This document shows, piece by piece, positions 8,217 through 16,798 of a stretch of DNA of 64,000 nt (within the stretch, counting starts at the first letter, position 1; every line of letters begins with the position of its first letter). The notes under the pieces were generated by a model that saw nothing but the letters and a program-made list of their open reading frames with translations, searched no databases and was not told where the DNA came from. Position numbers and translations under genes: made by a program. This stretch comes from Paenibacillus ferrarius. Its GTDB lineage: Bacteria > Bacillota > Bacilli > Paenibacillales > NBRC-103111. The stretch is taken from NCBI RefSeq assembly GCF_002027705.1, contig NZ_MBTG01000013.1:141061-205060 (forward strand). The letters are read 5' to 3'.

Positions 8217-8582
8217 TTTGCCATGAAGACTACGCCTTCATAACCAGTGGTAAGCCACAGCGCTTTTACTGATTCATCCCTAAGAGCTGGGATCAACCAC
8301 GCAAGCGCATAGACATTTGGCCAACTAAGGAAAATTATATAAAAATTCTCGCCAAGGGAACTAGAGTACGCTATTTGACTCAAAATCCAATATTTGCAGC
8401 CGAAAGGGAACTATGTTCCCTTATTCCACCACTCTCAGGTGAATTTTCGGTAAATTAGACAAAATAGCGGATCCTAGTTCCGTCTAACTACCCAAACGAC
8501 TGTTTGGGTGACGAATAAGGGAACATAGTTCCCTTGCATCAAAATCTTGCATTCAGATTGATTTAATCCAGTCAATTTGTTG
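8217..8582. other. Gene-free spacer with REP-like inverted repeats
   Basis: No credible gene. It holds GGGAACTAGAGTACGCTATTT (from about 8357), the long inverted repeat described separately, an inner AAATAGCGGATCCTAGTTCC element and a CCCAAAC/GTTTGGG hairpin (about 8491-8509). The AGCGGATCnTAGTTCC motif recurs at 62.5 kb, so this is a member of a dispersed repeat family. Confidence 0.7.
8404..8535. repeat. Pair of 22-bp exact inverted repeats, REP-like
   Basis: The 22 bases at 8404-8425 are the exact reverse complement of 8514-8535. Each arm is itself nearly palindromic (AAGGGAACTATGTTCCCTT). The 88-base centre contains a further hairpin. No reading frame spans it. Confidence 0.85.
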
Positions 8583-9231
8583 AAGCAACTTGAGTCGCTT
8601 GAGCTACTCGAAGTCGCTTGAGCTACTCGGAATCACTTTGGCTACTTGAGTCACTCTAGCTACCTCGGAGTCACATTGGCTACTTGGAGTCACTCTAGCT
8701 ACTCAGAGTCACATTGGCTGCTTGGAGTCACTTGAACTACTCGGAGTCACTTTGGCTACTTGGAGTCACTTGAGCTACTCGGAGTCACATTGGCTACTTG
8801 GAGTCGCTTGTGTTACTCGAAGTCGCTTGAGCAACTTGAATCGCTTGAGCTGCTCGGAGTCACTTTGGCTACTCGGAGTCGCTTGAGCTACTCGAAGTCA
8901 CTTGAGCTTCTTGGAGCCTCTTTGGCTACTCGAAGTCGCTTTGGCTACTTAAAGTCACCTTATCTACTGGTGTCCCTTTAGCTACTTGGAGTCACTTGAG
9001 CTACTCCGAGTCACTTTAGCTACTCGGAGTCACATTGGCTAATCGGAGTCACTTTAGCTATTGGAGTCACTATAGCTATTGGAGTCACTTTAGCTACTGG
9101 AGTCACTTGAACTAGTTGGAGCCGCTTTGGCTACTTGGAGTCGCTTGTGTCACTCGAAGTCACTTAAGCTACTTAGAGTCACTTTAACTGCTCGAAGTCG
9201 CTTCTGTTACTCAAGCTCAATTGGAGTCACA
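8583..9231. repeat. Degenerate 19-bp minisatellite, about 34 copies
   Basis: The unit is close to CGGAGTCACTTTGGCTACT or TGGAGTCACTTGAGCTACT, repeated head to tail with point changes and a few one-base length changes. GAGT and ACTC at the ends of a unit can pair. The period is not a multiple of three, and the open frames across it only show a 19-residue echo of the DNA repeat, so it is very unlikely to be coding. Confidence 0.9.
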
Positions 9232-9302
9232 ACTAATCAGCCACATCCCCCTCCCGCCAACAAAATTAAGCATGTGGCAAGCTCCCCCCCATAACACCAA
9301 AA

Positions 9303-9337
9303 AAAACCTTGAATCCATTAAACGGATTCAAGGCTTT
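9303..9337 (-). terminator. Intrinsic terminator, stronger on the minus strand
   Basis: CCTTGAATCC and GGATTCAAGG form a perfect 10-bp stem. On the minus strand it is followed by eight T residues. It lies just past the 6S RNA gene and could be a second stop for it. Confidence 0.75.
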
Positions 9338-9371
9338 ATTAATTACACTCATAAGCACAAAAATAGGCACA

Positions 9372-9558
9372 AAAAAACCCGCCTATGCCGTCCGGTTTTG
9401 GTGCTTCAAACCCGCTCTCGCAGGTGGGTGTCCGCAGAAGTGTATTTGAGGTCCCCTTTCGAGGGCATGTCAGCCACACTTCAATGTAGGTCTCCCTAGA
9501 AACAGTCATTGGTTTAAAACAACTTAAAACCGTTACGAACATCGCAGGATTCTTTTGT
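9372..9558 (-). ncRNA. ssrS: 6S RNA
   Basis: A non-coding RNA of about 187 bases that binds the sigma-A RNA polymerase holoenzyme and mimics an open promoter. The 5' part (CCTGCGATGTTCGTAACGG), the central AACCAATG and GGGAGACC elements and the 3' end (CCCACCTGCGAGAGCGGG, then CGGACGGCATAGGCGGG plus T-run) have the order and wording of Bacillus/Paenibacillus 6S RNAs. CCTGC near the 5' end pairs with GCGGG at the 3' end as the closing stem. It has its own near-ideal promoter and ends in a T-run. Boundaries are estimated from promoter and T-run. Confidence 0.8.
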
Positions 9559-9565
9559 AGTTCTT

Positions 9566-9594
9566 ATTATAGTGCCCAGCGAGCTGATTATCAA
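9566..9594 (-). promoter_or_regulatory. Sigma-A promoter of 6S RNA
   Basis: TTGATA and TATAAT with a 17-base spacer on the minus strand, ending seven to eight bases before the proposed 6S RNA start. Confidence 0.8.
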
Positions 9595-9611
9595 CTGGCT
9601 GGGATTATTCT

Positions 9612-10436
9612 CTATTCTTTGTGGGAATCCTCTTTTTTATGCAAACTAATTTCGATATCGTTTTTTTCGCTCTCAACTTCACCTAGCTCTTGTTCTTCCT
9701 GAGCCTCAGCCAGTTTCTGCTGTTCCTTCTCCTCTAGCTGCTGCTGCTTGATTTGCAGCTTAGTAAAGCTTCGGTTGAATTGCCAGAAAGAGAACGTAGC
9801 CATAATACTACCCATAAAAAACACGACAAGGAAGAAATTGAACTTCGTCACACAAATATAAAAGATCACACCATTACAAATTAACAACACGATCGAATTA
9901 ACCGGGTTACCAATTGTAATCAGAATCGAATTCTTCAGTATTTGAAAAATCTTCATGTGCAAATGCACCATAATTGAGAAGAAATTAAACAAGGAAATAA
10001 GAATAATGACCGTGAACGCAATAAACAAAACGGCCAATACGCGCAGCGTGCTTCCCTGCTTCAAATAAAAGAAGTAGTTTACGGCAATAACTACGAAAAT
10101 GATAACAAAGAAAATGCCGCCAACCATGCTTTGCAGGTAATTTTCTTTATATCCACGGAAGTAGGTTTTCAGTAATGGCACATCTTCTTCACCTGTGACC
10201 CATTTCCTTGCTACTGTGAACATGGCTGAGGTTGCCGGAAATAAAGTAAACGGTGCCAAAATAGCCAATATCGGTAACATCGACTTCAGAGCATCAGGTG
10301 ATTGACTCACCAAACCCATAAATGCAAAAAAGAAAACCGGAATCGAACATACGAGCCAGAGCAGATTGATCACCGATAGGCGCATTATCCATTCTGATAT
10401 TCTGTATAGTCCTCCCATAACACCTCTAAACTCCAA
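9612..10436 (-). CDS. DUF624 (YesL-like) membrane protein
   Basis: A 274-residue integral membrane protein. The N-terminus GGLYRISEWIMRLSVINLLW is the signature of the DUF624/YesL family, often found near sugar ABC transporters, with unknown biochemical role. About five to six membrane helices lie in residues 15-225, followed by a charged coiled-coil tail rich in Glu, Gln and Lys (residues 230-274) that is longer than usual. The start is TTG, set by a perfect AAGGAGG eight bases upstream; an ATG six codons later is a less likely alternative. No sugar transport genes lie next to it. Confidence 0.8.
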   Translation of the reverse strand: MEFRGVMGGLYRISEWIMRLSVINLLWLVCSIPVFFFAFMGLVSQSPDALKSMLPILAILAPFTLFPATSAMFTVARKWVTGEEDVPLLKTYFRGYKENYLQSMVGGIFFVIIFVVIAVNYFFYLKQGSTLRVLAVLFIAFTVIILISLFNFFSIMVHLHMKIFQILKNSILITIGNPVNSIVLLICNGVIFYICVTKFNFFLVVFFMGSIMATFSFWQFNRSFTKLQIKQQQLEEKEQQKLAEAQEEQELGEVESEKNDIEISLHKKEDSHKE

Positions 10437-10589
10437 AACCGTTTCCTCCTTAGCGTCTCCTTAATGGAAACTTTCTACGTTGATGTTATAACCCAACTTT
10501 AACGGAACTTGTCTTGCTTCACGATATGGTTTAATTATAGCCTATTTTTCAGTTTATAGGTAGACGTCTGGTCGTTATAGGTGCTTCCA

Positions 10590-10632
10590 AAAATGAAAAG
10601 GCGAAAATCCTCATGAGGATCTTCGCCTTTTA
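10590..10632 (-). terminator. Intrinsic terminator of the cshA-like gene
   Basis: AAAAGGCGAA and TTCGCCTTTT enclose an inner TCCTCATGAGGA palindrome. T residues follow on the minus strand, 16 bases after the stop codon of the helicase. Confidence 0.85.
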
Positions 10633-10647
10633 TTTGGGTACTAACCC

Positions 10648-12261
10648 TTATTTGTTTACAAGTGTATCTTCGCTTTTGCGAGGAGCTCTGGAACGATCAC
10701 GGTTTCCGGAATTGTTGCTGCCGTATTCGCGATTTCTGGAAGAGGAACTGCTTCCGCCTTCTCTGTTTGAACCGTAGTCTCTGCTATCTTTGCGCGGGTA
10801 ACGGGAGTTCGAGCTGCTGGAGCCGGAGTTGTATCCGCCACCTTGACGACGATCGCCTGAACCTGATGAGCTGGACCCTGAACCGTATCCACCACCAACG
10901 CGTCGGCCTGAGCTGCGCACGTCGAATTTTTTCTTTCTTGCACGAATCGGATCTTCTGGTGTTAACTCAATATTAGTTTCCTTTTTGTCGCCTGTCAGAA
11001 GCTTCATCGCTGCTGCAAGAAGATTAACGGAATCATATTGCTCCAACATTTGAATAGCAAGACCTTTGAATTCACCATGCGTATCGTTTTGCAATACATC
11101 AAGAATACGCTCAGCTGTCATTTTTTGTTTACCTTCGATGGCTTCAGCCAAGCTAGGCAAAGGTTTTTTGCTAATTTTGTGGCGCGTCACTTTCTCAATG
11201 AAGTGCAAGTGATCGATTTCTCTTGGTGTTACGAACGTCCAAGCCGTACCTTCTTTACCTGCGCGGCCTGTACGACCAATACGGTGAACATAGCTTTCAG
11301 GATCTTGCGGAAGGTCAAAGTTAATTACGTGCGTTACGCCAGATACGTCTAGACCACGCGCCGCGACATCCGTAGCAACCAATACATCAATGCTGCCGTC
11401 ACGGAATTTACGCATTACGTTATCACGTTGATTTTGGGATAAGTCACCATGTAGCCCTTCAGCTGCATAGCCTCTTTTTTGCAAAGCTTCTGCTAATTCG
11501 TCAACACGGCGTTTCGTACGACCGAAGATGATCGCAAGATCCGGAGCTTCCATATCGATCAAACGGCTAAGTGCTTCGAATTTTTGTTTTTCATGTAATT
11601 CAATGTAAGCTTGGTCAATCAATGGCGCGCTGACTTGTTTAGGAATGACCGAAACATGCTCAGGGTTGCGAAGGAATTGTTGAGCCAATTTTTGAATATT
11701 AGCTGGCATCGTTGCCGAGAACAACATCGTGTGACGCTCTTCCGGTACTAATTTGAGGATAGATTGGATATCATCCATGAAGCCCATATCGAGCATTTCA
11801 TCTGCTTCATCCAAAATGACCGTTTGTACGTCATCTAACTTGATCGTTTTGCGGTTGATATGGTCAAGCAAACGACCTGGCGTACCGATAATGATTTGCG
11901 GTTTCTTTTTCAAAGCGCGAATTTGCTTAACGATATCCTGTCCACCGTAGATTGGTAAAGAACGAATGCCTTTGAAACGACCGAGTTTTTCAATCTCTTC
12001 CGCAACCTGGATGGCAAGTTCCCGTGTTGGACACATAATAAGAGCAGAAATGCGCTCTTCTTTGGTATTGATTTTGTGAATTAGCGGAATACCGAAAGCA
12101 GCTGTTTTCCCTGTTCCTGTTTGCGCTTGACCGATCAAATCCCGGCCTTCCATGGCTAACGGGATCGTTTTTTCTTGAATTGGTGTGGACTCTTCAAAAC
12201 CCATCTCCGTAACAGCGCGTAAAATCGCCGGCTCTAAACCAAACTCTTGAAATGTTTTCAA
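10648..12261 (-). CDS. cshA: DEAD-box ATP-dependent RNA helicase, CshA-like
   Basis: A 537-residue RNA helicase acting in ribosome assembly and mRNA turnover. All core motifs are visible: the Q motif ([10 protein letters not shown]), Walker [14 protein letters not shown] in [14 protein letters not shown], and [10 protein letters not shown]. Residues 1-360 form the two RecA domains, followed by a helical extension. The C-terminal 100 residues are a low-complexity Gly/Ser/Arg tail ([14 protein letters not shown] and similar), typical of CshA-type proteins and expected to bind RNA. The start is TTG after AAAGGAG. It is a single gene with its own terminator. Confidence 0.92.
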   Translation of the reverse strand: MKTFQEFGLEPAILRAVTEMGFEESTPIQEKTIPLAMEGRDLIGQAQTGTGKTAAFGIPLIHKINTKEERISALIMCPTRELAIQVAEEIEKLGRFKGIRSLPIYGGQDIVKQIRALKKKPQIIIGTPGRLLDHINRKTIKLDDVQTVILDEADEMLDMGFMDDIQSILKLVPEERHTMLFSATMPANIQKLAQQFLRNPEHVSVIPKQVSAPLIDQAYIELHEKQKFEALSRLIDMEAPDLAIIFGRTKRRVDELAEALQKRGYAAEGLHGDLSQNQRDNVMRKFRDGSIDVLVATDVAARGLDVSGVTHVINFDLPQDPESYVHRIGRTGRAGKEGTAWTFVTPREIDHLHFIEKVTRHKISKKPLPSLAEAIEGKQKMTAERILDVLQNDTHGEFKGLAIQMLEQYDSVNLLAAAMKLLTGDKKETNIELTPEDPIRARKKKFDVRSSGRRVGGGYGSGSSSSGSGDRRQGGGYNSGSSSSNSRYPRKDSRDYGSNREGGSSSSSRNREYGSNNSGNRDRSRAPRKSEDTLVNK

Positions 12262-12541
12262 ATAAATTCAATCTCCTTTTGTACAGGGCAGGCTAATGCC
12301 TTGTATCTTTTTTACCCTTAAGTACGACTTCCTATCCGTATCTATAGTTTCTTGGTGGAATACACTTTCGATTCATCATCTTCCATGATCCAATTGGCCG
12401 CCCTTAAGAACATCTAAAATATTATAGCACAAGTTATATACACATTTCCAGAGGCTACTTTCAAATTGGGAACGAAACCTTCCGTATAATCAAAGCGTAT
12501 TACATGGTAGTACAATAATCGGAACAGAGGAGAGTTTTATT

Positions 12542-13078
12542 ATGTCCATATTTAAACGAGTTGGCAGCATTCTGCGCAGCAATAAAGATGTCCCTCCTAC
12601 AACACCTGTTGGCAACCCACTGGAAGATGCTCGAGTTGGAGATATCGTCAGTGTAGACTTAGAAGAATATGTCGTATCTGGCAAGGCCATTTATTTTGAC
12701 CGCGGTTTTGCTCCACATCGTTACGCTTATTATTTGCAAAGTGGCAAAAATATTCAGTGTCTAATCGTGGAAAAAGGGCGAACCTATGACTGTTTCATTT
12801 GCAGCTTTATCGAAGGCGCGCTTGATGATCCGAATGATGTGCCTACACGCCTTGAACTAGATGAAAATGTGACCTTTGATTTGGAGTATCATCGCAATGA
12901 TGTGACTCGGACGGAAGGCAACACCGATTTCCGCAATGGGGATGATGTTATCTTCTGGCGCTATTTCGGACCCGATCAACGCTTTTTCTTCCTCCAATGG
13001 CAAGATGGGAAATTCATTGCGCTTGAAGGTGAACGAACACCTGGCAATCAGATCAAATTTTTAAAATCGACGCCCTAA
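12542..13078 (+). CDS. DUF4178 family protein
   Basis: A 178-residue soluble protein. The beta-rich pattern (VGDIVSVDLEEYVVSGKAIY, then HRYAYYLQSGKNIQCLIVEK and FFFLQWQDGKFIALEGE) fits DUF4178, a family often encoded beside DUF4247 lipoproteins and PspA-like membrane-stress proteins; its function is unknown. The ATG has GAGGAG eight bases upstream. The DUF4247 gene starts 50 bases downstream, so the two form an operon. A TATAAT lies at about 12484-12489, but no clear -35 was seen. Confidence 0.75.
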   Translation: MSIFKRVGSILRSNKDVPPTTPVGNPLEDARVGDIVSVDLEEYVVSGKAIYFDRGFAPHRYAYYLQSGKNIQCLIVEKGRTYDCFICSFIEGALDDPNDVPTRLELDENVTFDLEYHRNDVTRTEGNTDFRNGDDVIFWRYFGPDQRFFFLQWQDGKFIALEGERTPGNQIKFLKSTP

Positions 13079-13128
13079 ACAACCTATGTTATCATTAGTA
13101 AAGTTTGGAAAGGAGGGACTACTGCAAA

Positions 13129-13839
13129 GTGAAAAGATGGACTTCTTGGCTTTCCTTTTTATTGATCATCGCCCTCCTTACCGCGTGTGGCGCTGATGCC
13201 GGACGTTATGTCAAAGATCAATACCCCTTAGTCAGCGTGGATGGCAAGGGCAGTGATCTATCCAGGGTTTATTCCGTAGAGGGCAAAAGCGTCCCCGCGG
13301 TAGCAACCGAAATTGCAGCGAAAGAATCACCAAAAGAAAAAAGCAAGGAATCTGAGGATCAAATGTTCCTTGTTTACAATGACAAGGTCATTAACATTCA
13401 GAAAGATCCCAAAGACAGTTCAAACACCCTGGTTCAAATTGACAGTATTCAATATGCCAAAACACATTATGATTCCTCTTTCTTGCAAGGTTATTTGACC
13501 GCTACCCTGCTTCAATCCTTATTTGGCGGCAGTTGGTTCAACAATAGAGGAAGTTATGATTATAGAGGATATACCCGGACTCCAACCTATAATGCCGGAT
13601 CGGGAAAAACAACCGCACCAACGACCGATACGTCCAAAGATAAAAAGCCTACAACATCGGATCGAACCGGAACCTTTAAGACAGGCACGGGTTCAAGTGC
13701 AGGATCACCTAACACAGGCAGCAGCTCAACAACACGGAAGAACGATGGCTCCACTACGAACAAGGTAACCACACCATCGAGCAGCAAAACCACCAAGCCA
13801 AGCACAAGCACGCGTTCAGGTTCCTTCAAAAGACGATAA
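13129..13839 (+). CDS. DUF4247 family lipoprotein
   Basis: A 236-residue exported lipoprotein. The signal peptide ends in the lipobox LLTAC, so Cys20 would be lipidated and the protein anchored to the outer face of the membrane. The DUF4247 region follows (about residues 21-150, including YVKDQYPLVSVDGKGSDLSR and an SSFLQGYLTATLLQS segment). The last 80 residues are a Ser/Thr/Gly-rich low-complexity tail ending in basic residues (SGSFKRR). The GTG start is preceded by AAAGGAGGG. It is partnered with the DUF4178 gene upstream; the function is unknown. Confidence 0.78.
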   Translation: MKRWTSWLSFLLIIALLTACGADAGRYVKDQYPLVSVDGKGSDLSRVYSVEGKSVPAVATEIAAKESPKEKSKESEDQMFLVYNDKVINIQKDPKDSSNTLVQIDSIQYAKTHYDSSFLQGYLTATLLQSLFGGSWFNNRGSYDYRGYTRTPTYNAGSGKTTAPTTDTSKDKKPTTSDRTGTFKTGTGSSAGSPNTGSSSTTRKNDGSTTNKVTTPSSSKTTKPSTSTRSGSFKRR

Positions 13840-13849
13840 ATCCGCACAT

Positions 13850-13888
13850 GAAGCTGTTGTCCATGAATTGGACACAGCTTTTTTTATT
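13850..13888 (+). terminator. Intrinsic terminator of the DUF4178-DUF4247 operon
   Basis: AAGCTGTtgTCCA pairs with TGGAcACAGCTT and is followed by seven T residues. Confidence 0.85.
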
Positions 13889-13989
13889 TCCATTTCTTTT
13901 AATTGAACACAGGTTAAATAATGATTGAAGTTTTGAAAGAATGAATTATACTTGCATTATGCTGCATACTATTTTAGAGGTGATTTTTT

Positions 13990-14811
13990 TTGAAAAAAGC
14001 GCTAGATGTTCTTGTCATTCTAGTTGGCGCACTGCTTGTCGCGGTTGGCTTCAACATGTTCCTCATCCCTCACCAACTGCTTAGCGGAGGAGTTTCTGGT
14101 TTCGCTATGATTATCGGTTATTTTACAAATTGGAACATTGGCTTCTTATATCTATCATTCAACCTGCCATTGATGATTTGGGGATTAGTTTCTATTGGCC
14201 GAAGATTTATTATGATCAGCGTCTCCTCCGTTATTTTGACGGTATGGTTGATGCAGATTCTGCCTACCAGCTATGTGGCGCAGGAACCGATTCTTGGCGC
14301 TGTGTTTGGTGGCGTTTTAATTGGAATTGGGAGCGGAATCACCTTAAGAATTGGCGGTTCAAGCGGAGGCTTCGATATTGTTGGTTTGATTTTAACGCGC
14401 AAATTCGATTTCCCTCTTGGCACGATCCTATCGTCTATGAACGGAATTGTCATTGTTGCCCTAGGTTATTTTAAACATAATTGGGATCTAGCTCTCTTTT
14501 CTATGCTGGCGATCTATATTAGTGGCAAAGTCGTTGATACGATACATATTCGCCACGTGAAAGTGACTGCTTTTATTGTTACCAAACAGAAGGATGAGTT
14601 GATTAACGAACTGCTGCTGCTCCCTCGCGGTGTGACGTTGGTGAAGACGGAAGGCGCATACACCAAGCAGCAGCATGATATGTTGATGACCGTCATTACC
14701 CGTTACGAGCTTGTTGAACTAAAGCGAATCATTAAGCGAGTTGATCCCAAAGCATTCGTGAATATCGTAGAAACGGTTGGGATTGTCGGCGAGTTTCGCA
14801 AGCTTAAATAA
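13990..14811 (+). CDS. YitT family membrane protein (DUF161/DUF2179)
   Basis: A 273-residue membrane protein of the YitT family. Five to six hydrophobic helices cover residues 8-185, with the repeated family motif (FLIPHQLLSGGVSGFAMI and GGSSGGFDIVGLIL). A C-terminal DUF2179 domain follows (about residues 190-270, RHVKVTAFIVTKQKDELI ... RGVTLVKTEGAYT). The family is common in Firmicutes and its substrate is unknown. The start is TTG after TTAGAGGTGA. It is a single-gene unit; no obvious terminator lies directly after it. Confidence 0.85.
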   Translation: MKKALDVLVILVGALLVAVGFNMFLIPHQLLSGGVSGFAMIIGYFTNWNIGFLYLSFNLPLMIWGLVSIGRRFIMISVSSVILTVWLMQILPTSYVAQEPILGAVFGGVLIGIGSGITLRIGGSSGGFDIVGLILTRKFDFPLGTILSSMNGIVIVALGYFKHNWDLALFSMLAIYISGKVVDTIHIRHVKVTAFIVTKQKDELINELLLLPRGVTLVKTEGAYTKQQHDMLMTVITRYELVELKRIIKRVDPKAFVNIVETVGIVGEFRKLK

Positions 14812-14941
14812 ACATTCGTGCCATCCGCCTCTTTATTCCGCTGTGATTTGTGTTATAATGATTGTAATTTCATATAGTTCTGGTTGTTAACTTAAATGGT
14901 TCAGGCGTAGTTCTTATTCTAATCTTTTGATTGGAAGGGTG

Positions 14942-15136
14942 ATGCTTGTGGAGACAGTCAAATTATCCAGGATTGTAATGAAATTAACACCCGAGTTGTA
15001 TCCCTTCTTAACCAGCTGCGAGCTGGACTCCGAGATTGTCCTCCGATTTGGGATTGAGGCGCTCGAAGCAGAAGATGTCATGGAAATTATTCAATTCAGT
15101 ATTTCGGAACATCATAAAGACGCCCTGTATCACTAA
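14942..15136 (+). CDS. Small conserved-looking protein, 64 residues
   Basis: An unrecognised small acidic protein (MLVETVKLSRIVMKLTPELY, then a Glu- and Ile-rich second half ending in HHKDALYH). It has no signal peptide or membrane helix. GGAAGGG precedes the ATG; a GTG two codons later is an equally good start. The stop codon lies in the loop of the terminator hairpin, so gene and terminator overlap. That compact arrangement and the ribosome site support it as real, but I see no family match. Confidence 0.5.
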   Translation: MLVETVKLSRIVMKLTPELYPFLTSCELDSEIVLRFGIEALEAEDVMEIIQFSISEHHKDALYH

Positions 15137-15148
15137 CAGGGCGTCTTT
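15116..15148 (+). terminator. Intrinsic terminator overlapping the small ORF stop
   Basis: AAAGACGCCCTGT pairs with ACAGGGCGTCTTT, followed by a T-rich stretch. The stop codon of the preceding small gene is inside the loop region. Confidence 0.85.
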
Positions 15149-15257
15149 CTTCATTTTTTTATGCAAAGTTATGTAGTTTGTAATAATTAGGGTATATGGG
15201 TTATGATAAGAGCATGCTATACTGGAACTAAAGATTAAACTACTGGAGGTGTCTAGC

Positions 15258-15494
15258 ATGGGAGCATTATCACCTTGGCACATTATATTAATAGCAATTG
15301 TTGCCCTACTTTTGTTTGGGCCAAATAAATTGCCGGAGCTCGGCAGAGGATTCGGTAAAATGTTTCGCGAATTCAAAGATGCAACGAGCGGAAATGGCGG
15401 AAATTCTACAATTGAAGAGCAGCCTGCATCGGTTCGCAAAGAAGTTAATCCTTCGGAAGTAACGAATGCCGATTCAGGACAAGGCCACAAATAA
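15258..15494 (+). CDS. tatA: Twin-arginine translocase subunit TatA
   Basis: A 78-residue pore-forming subunit of the Tat pathway, which exports folded proteins. The N-terminal membrane helix (HIILIAIVALLLFGPNKLPE), the hinge FGPNKLPELGRG and the amphipathic helix (FGKMFREFKDA) are diagnostic for TatA/E, followed by a polar tail. The ATG is preceded by GGAGG eight bases upstream. It has its own terminator. TatC is not in the window. Confidence 0.93.
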   Translation: MGALSPWHIILIAIVALLLFGPNKLPELGRGFGKMFREFKDATSGNGGNSTIEEQPASVRKEVNPSEVTNADSGQGHK

Positions 15495-15501
15495 AGTACA
15501 T

Positions 15502-15538
15502 ACACCCGGTGCCTCATGCATCCGGGTGTTTTTTTTAT
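15502..15538. terminator. Bidirectional intrinsic terminator
   Basis: ACACCCGG pairs with CCGGGTGT and is followed by a run of eight T. It lies between tatA and the convergent MFS gene. Confidence 0.85.
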
Positions 15539-16695
15539 GTATTTTTACCTCTCATATAGGCTTGAGTACCAAGAAATAGAGATGCTGCTACTGCGGACAT
15601 CAGAGTGGCAAATACATACATACTAGCGCCTCCCCACTCTTCACTCAACCATCCCCCTACCGAACCGCCAATGATCCCGGCAAGCCCCATAAACACCATC
15701 GCGAGAATCGATTGCCCTGTTGAACCGAATTGCTCTGGAAGCAGTCGAACTACATATTGGACTGCAACAATCCACAAGACAGCAAAAGTGAGCATATGCG
15801 TTACTTGCATAGCAATCAGCACCCATGGATCGGTTATAAAGATGTAAAAAATCCATCGAATCGTATATAAGGTTGAAGCGATGCCTAATAGGGTTAATTC
15901 ATGATAACGATGCATATAGCGATTGATCAGGGCAAAAATCGGAATTTCACTGCATGCCGCGATTGCCCATGCCCAACTGACCATCGCATCCGAGGCGCCC
16001 AGTTTATTGAGATACAGACCTAATAATGCATCGTTCATCCGGTGCGGAATCGAAATGATGAGCATCATCAGCATGAACCATAGGAAGCTTTTGTTTTTGA
16101 AAATAATACTAATCGCACTTAACGTTATCCGCTGCCCGCTGCTTTTCTCATCTTTGATAAAGGCCAGCAGCACGAATGGGAAAATCCACAGTACCCAGTA
16201 GAAATAAGGAATATTGGCTACTCCTCCCAATCTCTCAAGCAGCAGACCCGAAATGAGCGCAACGCTCGAGAATCCGATGGACCCCCATAAGCGAACAGAC
16301 CCATAGGATATTCCGCGCCCAGTCGTTGATTTCACAACCAGATTGTCTATCAACGGGACGGAAGGCAGCAAGAAGAAATAGAGCAGCAGGATAAATCCAA
16401 GCGTTAAGGCAAAACCATTCGTTAGAAACAGTCCAATGCTGCCTAATAAGGACAGAACCCACAGAATGAACACGATATTTTTCACGGAGTTGAAACGATC
16501 GCTCACATAGCCCCAGATAGGCTGGGCAAATATTGAAATGAAAGGTCCAATCATCATTAAGAGGCCGATGTCGGCGGCAGAATAGCCCTTATTTTGCAAA
16601 TACAAGGGTAAATACGGCAATAAAATAGCACTAGAGGCATAGTAAAAAAAATTAACGCCGGATAAGGACACTATTTGTCTATCTCGTTTCAACAA
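15535..16695 (-). CDS. MFS transporter, MFS_1_like / LacY-type
   Basis: A 386-residue major facilitator with twelve predicted helices. The loop motif YVSDRFNSVK between helices 2 and 3 and the internal YGSVRLWGSIGF segment place it in the MFS_1_like group (related to 3-phenylpropionate and sugar permeases). The substrate is unknown. It is clearly paralogous to the MFS gene at 25.3 kb: both share HR(M/F)ND followed by LGLYL/LALYM and LGASD, and a similar C-half. The start is TTG TTG after GAAGGTAG. It is a single gene, divergent from the glycoside-hydrolase-like gene. Confidence 0.83.
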   Translation of the reverse strand: MLKRDRQIVSLSGVNFFYYASSAILLPYLPLYLQNKGYSAADIGLLMMIGPFISIFAQPIWGYVSDRFNSVKNIVFILWVLSLLGSIGLFLTNGFALTLGFILLLYFFLLPSVPLIDNLVVKSTTGRGISYGSVRLWGSIGFSSVALISGLLLERLGGVANIPYFYWVLWIFPFVLLAFIKDEKSSGQRITLSAISIIFKNKSFLWFMLMMLIISIPHRMNDALLGLYLNKLGASDAMVSWAWAIAACSEIPIFALINRYMHRYHELTLLGIASTLYTIRWIFYIFITDPWVLIAMQVTHMLTFAVLWIVAVQYVVRLLPEQFGSTGQSILAMVFMGLAGIIGGSVGGWLSEEWGGASMYVFATLMSAVAASLFLGTQAYMRGKNT

Positions 16696-16798
16696 TAATC
16701 TACCTTCTTTCTACATTCATCTACAAATTCCCTCTGTGCGTAGTTTACACCTTGCTTTATAATAAAAGAAGTACAAGATAGGAGAGGACTTATACATC

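Noticed and set aside
8760..8981. Open frame of 73 residues with repeated SLELLGVTLAT-like segments
   Set aside because: It only mirrors the 19-bp DNA repeat (57 bases = 19 residues), has no ribosome site and no neighbours suggesting a gene.
8583..9231. 19-bp repeats as a CRISPR array or replication iterons
   Set aside because: No spacers, strong degeneracy, and no rep or dnaA gene nearby.
9221..9499. Open frame of 92 residues on the plus strand and one of 67 on the minus strand
   Set aside because: Both lie over the 6S RNA gene and a terminator hairpin; composition does not look like protein.
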